Below, one piece after another: positions 35,688-44,864 of a stretch of 64,000 nucleotides of DNA. The translations under genes were made by a program, and so were the position numbers. Location: contig CAWBPN010000018.1 in assembly GCA_963790715.1 (NCBI GenBank), positions 186,001 through 250,000 of the forward strand, given 5' to 3'. The first letter of the stretch is position 1. Every line of letters starts with the position of its first letter. The notes under the pieces were generated by a model. That model worked only from the letters and a program-made list of their open reading frames with translations, was not told where the DNA came from and did no database searches. This DNA comes from DCFW01 sp963790715 (GTDB lineage: Bacteria; Bacteroidota; Bacteroidia; Bacteroidales; Bacteroidaceae).

Positions 35688-37931
35688 TTATCGCATAACA
35701 TGAAATGAAAATTCATTTCCACTCTGACTATCAGTACCAACCCACAAACGATAGTTACCAGATTCAACATCTTTATTCATATCCATGCCATAAAACGCCA
35801 AATCTTTTACAGGCAATGAGAAGCAAAGGTGTTTGGTTTCGCCCTGTTTTAACATAACTCTCATGAACCTTTTTAATTCTTTCACCGGGCGGGTAACTGA
35901 TGCCGATTTACAAACTACATATAATTGAGGCACTTCTGCTGCATCAAACTTGCCTGAATTAGTTAAATCAAAAGAGAATTGTAACGTATCATTACTTTGA
36001 AGATCCGTTGAAGACAAATGAATGTTGCCGTATTTAAATGTTGTATATGACAATCCGTATCCGAACGGGAAAAGCGGATCAAAACCTGCATCTAAATAGA
36101 ACGACGTACATCCCAACGATGTTTGACCTGCTTCTACAGGTATTTTATTCAACAATGTTTCTTTGCGTGTAGCCGGACGACCGGTGTTGTCATGAGCATA
36201 ATAAATAGGAATTTGACCTACCTCTTTAGGGAATGTCATCGGTACTTTACCGCTTGGAACAGCATTGCCCCACAATATATCAGCTATAGCCGGTCCACCC
36301 ATTGTTCCGGGGTGAAATTGATATATAACGGCAGAAGATTCTTTAACCTCTTTATCTATTGTCAACGGTCTACCGGCCATTACGACTGTTATAACCGGTT
36401 TCCCGGTTTTAGCCAATTCGGTAATCAACTTCGACTGCGCACCTTGCAAATTCAGGTTTGCCAAGCAATGGGCTTCACCGGATAAAATAGATTCTTCACC
36501 TACAAAGGCTATGACAGCATCCGCTTTCTCGGCAGCGGCTACAGCCTTATCTATTCCTGTTTGGGTTGTATCACGGCTATATGCCAATGCCGGTTCATAA
36601 ATGACATGAACCTTATTGCCAACCAGAGCTTTTATTGCATTAAGCGGAGTTTGAGTATGGGACTTTTCTCCGTCAAATACCCATGTGCCCATTTGCTCAT
36701 AAGGAGCATCAGCCATAGGTCCGACGATAGCAACAGTATGTACGGCCTGCCCAAGTGGCAATGTTTGATTTACATTCTTCAACAATATTGCCGACTCAAT
36801 GGCTGCTTGTTTGGCAACGGCCAAATTAGCAGGTGTGTAAAAAGCATTCGTTTGCCTGTCGACATAAGGATGATCAAATAATCCCAGGCGAAACTTGATT
36901 CGCAGTATATTGCGCACCGCATTGTCAATGGTTTTAATATCGACCTTGCCTTCCTTTATCAAATCAGGAAGTTGACTGATATAAAGATGGCTTTCCATAT
37001 CCATGTCTACACCGGAATTCATAGCTTTCATCGCCGCATCTTTGCCATCTGCTGCAAAACCGTGGGTAATCATCTCTGCAATTGAAGTCCAATCCGAAAC
37101 GGTTAATCCGTCAAAATTCCATTCATTACGAAGAACTTTCCGCAATATAAACGAATTACCTGTTGAAGGAATACCGTCATTCGAATTAAAAGAAGTCATA
37201 AATGTAGATACACCGGCCTTCACTGCCGCCTCAAATGGAGGAAAGTACACATTTCTCATCAACCGTTCCGGAATATAAGTCGAATTATAATCGCGCCCAC
37301 CTTCTACAGCACCATACCCTACAAAATGTTTGGCACATGCTGCAATAGATGAAGGATCGCTCAACTTTCCCTGGAAACCTCTAATCATAGCAGAACCCAT
37401 CACAGAAGTCAGATAAGGATCTTCGCCGCATCCTTCGGCAACACGTCCCCAACGCGGGTCACGAGAAATATCAAGCATAGGCGCAAAAGTCCATTTGATA
37501 CCGACTGACGAAGCCTCCGATGCTGCGATCCTTGCTCCCTGTTCAACAACTTCCGGGTCAAAAGTGGCAGCTTGCCCCAACGGGATAGGAAGAATCGTTT
37601 TATAACCATGTATCACATCACGAGCTATCAACAATGGTATTCCCAAACGTGATTCTTTTACAGCCACGTGTTGCAAGATGTTTATACGATTCGGATCCGT
37701 CTCATTAAGAATAGAACCTATTTGTCCCATTCTTATCCTTCCGCTCATATCATCAATGTTGCCTGTAGAAGAAATTTGTTCCATCTGTCCAAGCTTTTCT
37801 TCAAGAGTCATCTTTGACAACAGGCTTTCTACCTTATTTTCTATTACGCTATTGGCTTTTTGCCCCTGTATGCCAACACTTGGCAGCAACAGGAGGCAAA
37901 AAGACAAACTCTTAATTATGTGCTTCATCAT
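35688..37931 (-). CDS. Glycoside hydrolase family 3 beta-glucosidase, periplasmic
   Basis: A 747-residue BglX-type enzyme with a signal peptide (FCLLLLPSVGIQGQ, cleavage about residue 24). The GH3 N-terminal barrel shows MTLEEKLGQMEQI, RDPRWGRVAEGCGEDPYL, KHFVGYGAVEGGRDYN and the nucleophile in LTVSDWTSI (Asp about 278). The C-terminal domain has GEEEILSGE-like VGEESILSGEAH near residue 480 and a final fibronectin-III-like domain (FPFGYGLSYTTF onward). It releases glucose from beta-linked oligosaccharides, here probably those made by the GH16 enzyme. It is last in the beta-glucan locus (SusC to GH3), three bases after GH16. Confidence 0.93.
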   Translation of the reverse strand: MMKHIIKSLSFCLLLLPSVGIQGQKANSVIENKVESLLSKMTLEEKLGQMEQISSTGNIDDMSGRIRMGQIGSILNETDPNRINILQHVAVKESRLGIPLLIARDVIHGYKTILPIPLGQAATFDPEVVEQGARIAASEASSVGIKWTFAPMLDISRDPRWGRVAEGCGEDPYLTSVMGSAMIRGFQGKLSDPSSIAACAKHFVGYGAVEGGRDYNSTYIPERLMRNVYFPPFEAAVKAGVSTFMTSFNSNDGIPSTGNSFILRKVLRNEWNFDGLTVSDWTSIAEMITHGFAADGKDAAMKAMNSGVDMDMESHLYISQLPDLIKEGKVDIKTIDNAVRNILRIKFRLGLFDHPYVDRQTNAFYTPANLAVAKQAAIESAILLKNVNQTLPLGQAVHTVAIVGPMADAPYEQMGTWVFDGEKSHTQTPLNAIKALVGNKVHVIYEPALAYSRDTTQTGIDKAVAAAEKADAVIAFVGEESILSGEAHCLANLNLQGAQSKLITELAKTGKPVITVVMAGRPLTIDKEVKESSAVIYQFHPGTMGGPAIADILWGNAVPSGKVPMTFPKEVGQIPIYYAHDNTGRPATRKETLLNKIPVEAGQTSLGCTSFYLDAGFDPLFPFGYGLSYTTFKYGNIHLSSTDLQSNDTLQFSFDLTNSGKFDAAEVPQLYVVCKSASVTRPVKELKRFMRVMLKQGETKHLCFSLPVKDLAFYGMDMNKDVESGNYRLWVGTDSQSGNEFSFHVMR

Positions 37932-37934
37932 AAT

Positions 37935-39083
37935 TTATTTTTTTTGAAATACACGCACATAATCTATTTCATAAGTTGCAGGCAACGCAGATTCATCCAC
38001 ACCTTGAGCACCACCCCAATCACCTCCCCAGGCAAGGTTTAGCTTAAGATAGAACGGAGCATTAAACGGCCATGTGCTTTTATTACCGGCATCGTCATTG
38101 GCAAAAGTGAAATAACAAGTGCCGTCTACATATCCCTTTATATATTCACTTGTCCATTCAAGCGCATATATATGGAATTCACTTTGCGAGGTTGACACAT
38201 ACGTTTCGGCTGTTTTTTGAGTACCCAAAGTATGATTATAGGCAGAACAATGAATGGTTGACGATACATAATTCGGACGATAACCTACCTCTTCCATTAT
38301 ATCAATCTCGCCATCGGCCGGCCATGAAGTAAAGTTTTTCGGCATCATCCAAAATGCCGGCCATGTACCTTTGCCTTTAGGCAATTTGATTCGAGCCTCG
38401 AAGTAGCCGTAAGTCCAACTTTTTTGCGTGTTTACACGTGCTGAAAGGACTTGAGAACCTACTTTCTTTGCAATAATTTTCAATGTACCGTTTGAAACGG
38501 CTGCGCAAGTATCTGTACCTGAAACTCCTGCAACGTAATTTTCGAGTTCGTTGTTGCCCCAACCGCCGTTACCTGTTTCATAATACCAGCCCGAAGAGCT
38601 GAGCATTGCCGGTTTTCCACCTGCCAGTCGCGAATCATTAAATTCATCGTGCCAAACGAGGGTATAACCGTCAGGTGCTTTAATCGTTGTATCAGCCGGA
38701 CTATTATCATAAGCCTGAGTAACAACAAATTCCTTTTTGTAAGTGCCCGACTGAAAGATTAATTCGGCAGTACGGTTGGCAGTATCGGAATTTTTGTCGA
38801 CTGTGACTATAAGCTTCGTCGATTTTTCCACGCTCCCGCTTTGCGAACATTTACACCAACTTTCCGTTGAATAGACGCTCCATTCATTGCTAGCACTTAT
38901 TGCCAAAGTGTCAGCGTGTGAATTATAATCCACATCAAGCTTTTCAGGTGATATTGTTATGGAAGTATCGGCGTTTCCTCCCCCCGATCCTTCATTATTG
39001 CCACTGCCACAACTCGAAAGGAGGAAACAACACGATAACATTAATGTTGAAAACATATATATACTTAACCTATTGATTTTCAT
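37935..39083 (-). CDS. GH16 endo-beta-glucanase lipoprotein with N-terminal BACON domain
   Basis: The 382-residue protein has a lipoprotein signal (CCFLLSSCG) followed by a Gly/Asn/Ser linker suited to outer-surface export. Residues about 42-125 form a BACON domain (LDVDYNSHADTLAISASNEW). The GH16 domain (about 135-382) has LVWHDEFND, the catalytic ExDxxE in GEIDIMEEVGY (about 258-268), WPAFWMMP, and a C-terminal YEIDYVRVFQ. GH16_3 enzymes cut beta-1,3- or mixed beta-1,3/1,4-glucan inside the chain; this matches laminarin or cereal beta-glucan use. It is between the surface glycan-binding gene and GH3 in the same operon. Confidence 0.93.
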   Translation of the reverse strand: MKINRLSIYMFSTLMLSCCFLLSSCGSGNNEGSGGGNADTSITISPEKLDVDYNSHADTLAISASNEWSVYSTESWCKCSQSGSVEKSTKLIVTVDKNSDTANRTAELIFQSGTYKKEFVVTQAYDNSPADTTIKAPDGYTLVWHDEFNDSRLAGGKPAMLSSSGWYYETGNGGWGNNELENYVAGVSGTDTCAAVSNGTLKIIAKKVGSQVLSARVNTQKSWTYGYFEARIKLPKGKGTWPAFWMMPKNFTSWPADGEIDIMEEVGYRPNYVSSTIHCSAYNHTLGTQKTAETYVSTSQSEFHIYALEWTSEYIKGYVDGTCYFTFANDDAGNKSTWPFNAPFYLKLNLAWGGDWGGAQGVDESALPATYEIDYVRVFQKK

Positions 39084-39097
39084 ATAAAACTATTTTT

Positions 39098-39946
39098 TCA
39101 TTCTTTTGGAATGAAGCGATAATGCCATGCTATAGTACCGTTATCTGCAACCAATTCAAGCAAACTGCTTGTCAAAGTAAGTATTCTGAACTTCGGCGTA
39201 TTATAAATATTATCATTCGGTACATATCCCAATAACGTTTTTGCAGGGAATACGATATATGTATTACCTCCGTCCATAGTTATTTGATATGTTGCCGTTT
39301 GCGAACTTACAGGTACTATGAAATCAGACCCTGTGGTATTGTATGATTTAAATATCGAACAACCTACATTCACAAGCACAGTTCCGCCGGCTCCCGGATC
39401 AAAGGTATAATTGCCCCCTGTAGTAAAGGTGAAACTATTATCATACATGTCCATACTAGCTTTTTCGTTAGGCTTGGCATTATACCAATCGGTTCCGTTG
39501 GATCCTGTAGGACCACATCCCAAATGACCGGCAGTATTCTGATCCCATACCCACACTTTTGACGATGAGCCTGCAAGTTTTACATAGATAGTTTTGTCTA
39601 TCAATGAATTATTAATTGTAAACTGCTTAATTACCGATCCTTCTGAAATTCCGTTAGCATTACTAACCTTTATTTCCACAGAATAAGTACCTGCCATACT
39701 GAACACTTTGGAGCAACCGTTTACAGTTGAGACTTTTCCGTCACTGAAATACCATATAGGATTTTCACCTTTATTATTCAATTTAAATGTAACTGAATCC
39801 GTAGTTTGGTTAACAGTGATGGTTGCATCTATATCAGCAGCTTTCGGTAAGCCGCTTTGCGATGGTGCAGTGAAACTCTCAGGTGAGCAGCTCACCATTA
39901 AGACCAAGCACATGAATGCAAATATTTTCAAGCTTATATTTTTCAT
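39098..39946 (-). CDS. Surface glycan-binding lipoprotein with PKD-like domain
   Basis: The 282-residue protein has the lipid attachment site LMVSC (Cys about 20) and no enzymatic motif. Residues about 35-110 look like a PKD/Ig-like domain (IWYFSDGKVSTVNGCSKVFS, AGTYSVEIKVSN). The remainder is aromatic-rich (KVWVWDQNTAGHLGCGPTG, DWYNAKPNEKASMDMYDN), fitting a carbohydrate-binding surface. Position directly after susD, before GH16, is where SGBP-B proteins of laminarin and mixed-linkage glucan loci are found. Sequence of these proteins is poorly conserved, so the function rests mainly on context. Confidence 0.75.
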   Translation of the reverse strand: MKNISLKIFAFMCLVLMVSCSPESFTAPSQSGLPKAADIDATITVNQTTDSVTFKLNNKGENPIWYFSDGKVSTVNGCSKVFSMAGTYSVEIKVSNANGISEGSVIKQFTINNSLIDKTIYVKLAGSSSKVWVWDQNTAGHLGCGPTGSNGTDWYNAKPNEKASMDMYDNSFTFTTGGNYTFDPGAGGTVLVNVGCSIFKSYNTTGSDFIVPVSSQTATYQITMDGGNTYIVFPAKTLLGYVPNDNIYNTPKFRILTLTSSLLELVADNGTIAWHYRFIPKE

Positions 39947-39974
39947 GATAATATTACTTTTATGAATTTCACAA

Positions 39975-41483
39975 TTAATAATTATTCTGAGTCAAAGTTC
40001 CTTGAGCAGCATCAATTTCACCTTGCGGAATAGGCAAATATTTCTTTTTATCAGTCCAGCTGTTTGTACGATAGCCATAAGTATCAGGAACAAGAACCTT
40101 TGCGGCATTACCGGTACGTATCAAATCCCAATATCTTTTGCCTTCACCTACAAATTCCCAACGACGTTCCTGCAATATATTATCTATGGTAGCATCCACT
40201 ACATCCGTTAATCCGGAACGTTTATGCACCATATTCAGATATGTTTTTGCATCGCCTGTACCTTTTGCACCCCTTACCAACAATTCAGCAGCGTTTAAAA
40301 GTGTTTCGGAATATCGATAAATACGTAAATTATTACCGTAATTCAAATCGGCATCAGCTTTCTGACCTGCATTATAACCGGTACGAGCCATATATTTATT
40401 CAAGAAATAACCTGTATCCTCATAACGCTTAGTATAAGTATATTTTGACGCATCAAATATTGTTGCACCCCTGCGAGTATCACCTGCTTCAAACATGTTA
40501 TATGTTTCTTTTCTTACAGGTTCGAATCCCCAGCCGTTATCACGTCCGGCTGTTCCGTCAGCCCAATCCTTAGGACTTATCAGGCGTGGCAATACCGTGC
40601 CTCCTGCAGCTTGAGGGTTACCCCATGAACGAATGGCTCCTACGTTTTTGTAGTTTATTTCCCAAATAGATTCGTCGCACCATTCTCCGCTTTTAGTCCA
40701 AATACTGTCATATTTACTTACCAATTGATATTTGCCTGAAGAAATAATATTATTCATATACTGAAGTGCGGTATCATATTTGCTTGCATCGTTTTGATAC
40801 ATAACGACTTCGGCATAAAGCATATAAGCCATTGCCAATGTCACTCTACCATATTCGCTTTCATCGGCTTTCATAGGGAGACCGCCATTTTTTATAGCAT
40901 CATCCAAATCGGCAATAATTCCGGCATACACTTCATCAGCCTTACTCTGCGGTTGGATATACGGATAACTCAAATTCTTAGTATAATATGGTATATTGCC
41001 CCAGAACTTCCATAATAAAGTATAATAGTAAGCACGTAGGACTTTAGCCTCCGACAGATATAAATTCTTTGTAGCATCCGGAATTGATTTAACGTCATCC
41101 ATGTAATATATTACATTATTTGATCTATTTATTCCCGAATAACACGTAGTCCATGCATTAGTCATAACTTGTGTAGGCAAAGCTTCATAATTTGCCATTA
41201 AATGCCAGAACTTGTTATCTGTACGATCGGCACCTCCTACCCAAACATCATCGGCCATAATATCAGACATGGTAAGGATAGGATTATATTCGCCAAAGCT
41301 ATAATCAAACCACTCCAACGGACCGTAAGCAGCCACCAAGGCTTCAAAGATACGCGATTGTGAATTGTAATATTCATCTATACTCTCTTTATCCGGAGAT
41401 TCAACATTCAGAAAACTATCTGAGCATGAAGTTGCCAGCAATAATGCCATCAGGCAACCTAAATATATTATTTTCTTTTTCAT
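39975..41483 (-). CDS. SusD/RagB-family glycan-binding lipoprotein
   Basis: About 502 residues, starting MKKKIIYLGCLMALLLATSC (lipidated Cys about 20); an ATG three codons upstream (41492) is also possible. SusD features are CSDSFLNVESPDKESIDEYY, WTTCYSGINRSNNVIYYMD, AKVLRAYYYTLLWKFWGNIP, the helical TPR-like core, and ILQERRWEFVGEGKRYWDLI near the C-terminus followed by PIPQGEIDAA. It covers the SusC channel and binds the glucan. It lies directly after susC (gap about 20 bases) in the standard pair order. Confidence 0.95.
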   Translation of the reverse strand: MKKKIIYLGCLMALLLATSCSDSFLNVESPDKESIDEYYNSQSRIFEALVAAYGPLEWFDYSFGEYNPILTMSDIMADDVWVGGADRTDNKFWHLMANYEALPTQVMTNAWTTCYSGINRSNNVIYYMDDVKSIPDATKNLYLSEAKVLRAYYYTLLWKFWGNIPYYTKNLSYPYIQPQSKADEVYAGIIADLDDAIKNGGLPMKADESEYGRVTLAMAYMLYAEVVMYQNDASKYDTALQYMNNIISSGKYQLVSKYDSIWTKSGEWCDESIWEINYKNVGAIRSWGNPQAAGGTVLPRLISPKDWADGTAGRDNGWGFEPVRKETYNMFEAGDTRRGATIFDASKYTYTKRYEDTGYFLNKYMARTGYNAGQKADADLNYGNNLRIYRYSETLLNAAELLVRGAKGTGDAKTYLNMVHKRSGLTDVVDATIDNILQERRWEFVGEGKRYWDLIRTGNAAKVLVPDTYGYRTNSWTDKKKYLPIPQGEIDAAQGTLTQNNY

Positions 41484-41503
41484 CGTATTCACTATTTTAA
41501 ATG

Positions 41504-44500
41504 TTAGAAATTAAGACTCGCACCTACAGACCAAACACGTGCCTGCGGATAAACGCCACGGTCAACACCTAAAGAGGTACCGCCCGAAGAAATTTCAGGA
41601 TCAAATCCGTCATATTTGGTAAATGTCAGTAAGTTTTCGGCGGATACAAAGAATCTCAAAGAAGATACAAAAAATTTACTTGTCCACATCTTTGGCAGTG
41701 TATAGCTCAATTGAATATTTTTCAATCTCAAATATGAACCGTCTTTCACATATAAATCCGAGGACTGCCAATTGACATTGTCACCCATTACAAAATGAGG
41801 ATATTTATTTGATGTTCCTTCTCCGGTCCAACGATTAAGCATGTATGATGGCAAATTTACGTAAGAAACATCCACACGGCGTGTTACGTCCATGATGTCG
41901 TTACCGATAGTTCCTTGCCACATCATCGAAAGATCAAAGTTTTTCCAGTTTACATTGATATTAAAGCCATAAGCCCAACGCGGTGTACCATTACCGATTT
42001 TTGTACGGTCATTATCATCAATCTTACCATCTCCGTTTACATCTACGAAACGAACATCACCGGGAACTGCATTCGGTTGAATAAGAGTTGTAGTACCGTC
42101 ACTTGTTGTGTGTGTATAACTTCTTACCTCATCCATATTCTGAAAAATGCCGGCTGTTTTATATCCATAAAAGAACGGGAACGGTTGTCCGTTTTCAGCA
42201 CGGGTAATGGTGCCCAATCCTTGCATCGAATCATAGTTGGAATAGCCTGTAGAGTTACCTAAGTCAATCAATTTATTCTTTAAGTATGACGCATTGCCGC
42301 CTATATTGAAATTCCATTCATTTACTTTAAATTTATATGAAAGCTCAAATTCCAAACCTCTATTTTCCATCTTACCGATATTACCGGTAGGTTTCGACTC
42401 TCCTACATAAGTTGGTACAGGCATTGTCATCAACATACCGTTAGTTCTCTTTACATAGTAATCAACCGATAACGTCAGTGCATTGCCGATAAACCCGAAA
42501 TCAATACCGCCGTCCGTCTGTACCGATTCCTCCCAATGCAAATCTTTATTTGCTAAAATACTCGGTTTGGTACCATTGGTTAATTGTTCGCCGTTTCCGA
42601 AAATGTAGTTATTACCGGTAGATGTTAAAGCCATGTATCCGAAAGCTCCGATATTTTCATTACCGTTTTTACCCCAAGAGAAACGGAGCTTGGTAGAAGT
42701 CAACCATTCAGGACGTTTCTCCATAAAACTCTCATTGGTAATATTCCATCCTAAAGAAAAAGAAGGGAATGTAGCATAATGCTTGTTCGGTCCGAAATTT
42801 GAAGAACCGTCGCGACGTACAGTGGCTTGCAACATATAACGCTCGGCATAGTTATAACTAATACGTCCGAAATATGATGACAAAGTATGCGGTGTGGTAG
42901 CTCCGCCATATACGGCCATGTCTCCATTCTCCTGCAATCCGGTTGTGAAATTGATATTAGCCTTAGAACCATCTTCTTCAACCATGTCATAGTTGCTGCC
43001 ACCCAATTGGCGTCCTGAAGTCTCTTGCGCAGACTGCCCCAAGACTAGACTAAAGTTGTGTTCGCCTATTTTCTTGTCGTATGACAGAGTGTTTTCAATC
43101 TGCCATGTAAGTGCACGATTCATTTGCGAATATACCTGAGAACGCGTAGCCTTATTGTTACTGGTCAGGTAATATTTTTTCGTATAACCGTCATTTCCCC
43201 AAAATGCCAAATCAGCACCGAATGAAGTTTTGAAACGCAGTTGTTGCCATAAGTTCAGTTCACCTGAAAAATTTCCTACAAACTTATCAGTCCAATTCGT
43301 TGCACCAGGTAATGACAGCGATGCCAACGGATTAACAATCTCATTGTAATTGGAACCTGCTATAGTGTATAATTTACCGTTACGAGGATCACGAACCGGA
43401 GTAAAATCTGAATTCCCGGCATATTCTGCTAAAGCGGCAGCCTCATCAGGTGCATAAACAGTGAGTATAGGAGACAACATCAAGGCACTGCCAAGAGCTG
43501 AACCGAATTCCGAGTTAGTTGTTATACCCTTTGCGCGCATGTGCGAATAAGCTAAATTGGACGTAATAACCATCTTATTCAACCAGCTACGATCTTTTGT
43601 ATTATCAAAAATATTATATGTGGTATTGCTGCGCAGACTTAATCGTCTATAATTAGAACGATTGAAATTACCGCCTACTATACCGTCTTGAGAATAATAG
43701 CCTAATGAGAAGAAATAATTGACACTTTTCGACCCTCCATTTACACCGATTTGATGGCTTTCGACAGGCGCATTATAGTCAAAAGTCTCTTTCTGCCAAT
43801 CAGTACCTTTGCCGTATGAATACGGGTCATTATACAAAATTTTACCTCCGGCGTTAGTTGAACCTTCATTCATCATAATGGCATATTCTGTGGCATCAAG
43901 TACTTTACGCTCTTTCCACGGACTTTGCCAACCGTAAGTGACATCATAATTTACTCTCACCTTGCCTTCTTTGCCCGATTTGGTAGTAACCAGCACTACT
44001 CCATTTGCGGCACGCGCACCATAAACAGCTCCTGAAGCGGCGTCTTTCAATACTTCAATAGATTGAATATCACTCGGATTCAGATAGTCGATGCCTCCTT
44101 CATCTATAGGCATTCCATCTACTATATATAACGGATCAGAATCATTAATGGTTCCTATACCGCGAATTCTTACACGAGCGGCTGCACCGGGTTGTCCTGA
44201 CGAAGACGTTACTTGCACGCCTGCTGCCAAACCTTTCAACGCGTTATCCACACGTACTGGAGCCGTCATACTCAGTTCATCGGAAGTAACTTTGGCGATT
44301 GCCGCCGTTACCACACTTTTCTTTTGCACACCATAACCGATTACGACAACTTCATCAAGAGCCTTGGTGTTTTCTTTAAGTGAAATATGTAAATCTTTCC
44401 TACCTTGTACTGAAATCTCTTGCGAAACATATCCGACAAAAGAAACAGACAACACCGCATTTGCGGGAGCTGAAATAGTAAAGCTTCCGTCCATGTCAGT

Positions 44501-44656
44501 CACGGTACCATTAGTAGTGCCTCTCACCACGACATTTACGCCTGGTAAAGGACCGTTATCAGATCCGCTAACTACTACACCTTTTATTTGTACATTCTGA
44601 GAAAATACAAGAAGATGAGTAAACAATAAGATAAATGTGAATAAAACTTTTCTCAT
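41504..44656 (-). CDS. SusC/RagA-family TonB-dependent receptor
   Basis: The 1050-residue outer-membrane transporter has a signal peptide (FTFILLFTHLLVFSQ), a carboxypeptidase-regulatory-like domain (about 24-100: VVVSGSDNGPLPGVNVVVRG, TDMDGSFTISAP), the SusC-specific ALDEVVVIGYGVQKK, a plug (about 115-230: RIRGIGTINDSDPLYIVDG) and the C-terminal barrel ending in VGASLNF. It imports oligosaccharides captured by SusD. Here it begins the operon SusC-SusD-SGBP-GH16-GH3. A -7 element is at 44705-44712. The SusR-like regulator gene lies just upstream on the same strand. Confidence 0.96.
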   Translation of the reverse strand: MRKVLFTFILLFTHLLVFSQNVQIKGVVVSGSDNGPLPGVNVVVRGTTNGTVTDMDGSFTISAPANAVLSVSFVGYVSQEISVQGRKDLHISLKENTKALDEVVVIGYGVQKKSVVTAAIAKVTSDELSMTAPVRVDNALKGLAAGVQVTSSSGQPGAAARVRIRGIGTINDSDPLYIVDGMPIDEGGIDYLNPSDIQSIEVLKDAASGAVYGARAANGVVLVTTKSGKEGKVRVNYDVTYGWQSPWKERKVLDATEYAIMMNEGSTNAGGKILYNDPYSYGKGTDWQKETFDYNAPVESHQIGVNGGSKSVNYFFSLGYYSQDGIVGGNFNRSNYRRLSLRSNTTYNIFDNTKDRSWLNKMVITSNLAYSHMRAKGITTNSEFGSALGSALMLSPILTVYAPDEAAALAEYAGNSDFTPVRDPRNGKLYTIAGSNYNEIVNPLASLSLPGATNWTDKFVGNFSGELNLWQQLRFKTSFGADLAFWGNDGYTKKYYLTSNNKATRSQVYSQMNRALTWQIENTLSYDKKIGEHNFSLVLGQSAQETSGRQLGGSNYDMVEEDGSKANINFTTGLQENGDMAVYGGATTPHTLSSYFGRISYNYAERYMLQATVRRDGSSNFGPNKHYATFPSFSLGWNITNESFMEKRPEWLTSTKLRFSWGKNGNENIGAFGYMALTSTGNNYIFGNGEQLTNGTKPSILANKDLHWEESVQTDGGIDFGFIGNALTLSVDYYVKRTNGMLMTMPVPTYVGESKPTGNIGKMENRGLEFELSYKFKVNEWNFNIGGNASYLKNKLIDLGNSTGYSNYDSMQGLGTITRAENGQPFPFFYGYKTAGIFQNMDEVRSYTHTTSDGTTTLIQPNAVPGDVRFVDVNGDGKIDDNDRTKIGNGTPRWAYGFNINVNWKNFDLSMMWQGTIGNDIMDVTRRVDVSYVNLPSYMLNRWTGEGTSNKYPHFVMGDNVNWQSSDLYVKDGSYLRLKNIQLSYTLPKMWTSKFFVSSLRFFVSAENLLTFTKYDGFDPEISSGGTSLGVDRGVYPQARVWSVGASLNF

Positions 44657-44704
44657 AACATTAATTTAATAGATTAACATTTTTGCGTCATCATATTGAC
44701 ATCA

Positions 44705-44712
44705 CAAACATA
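44705..44712 (-). promoter_or_regulatory. -7 element of the beta-glucan locus
   Basis: The plus strand reads CAAACATA, complementary to TATGTTTG (TAnnTTTG), about 49 bases before the susC start. The 208-base gap between the regulator stop and susC is the likely regulator-binding region; palindromic text around 44760-44850 (ACGT-rich) was not resolved further. Confidence 0.5.
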
Positions 44713-44864
44713 TTAAGAATAAAAAAGATAAAAAAAGCTATGATTATTCTTTAATACGCCAGACACGAAATAAGAATACGTTATCAATACGTCATCTTTC
44801 GCTAAACGTCTATTTTACAGCATATTATGTATACGCACAGAGAATACGTCAAACTATTTTGCCA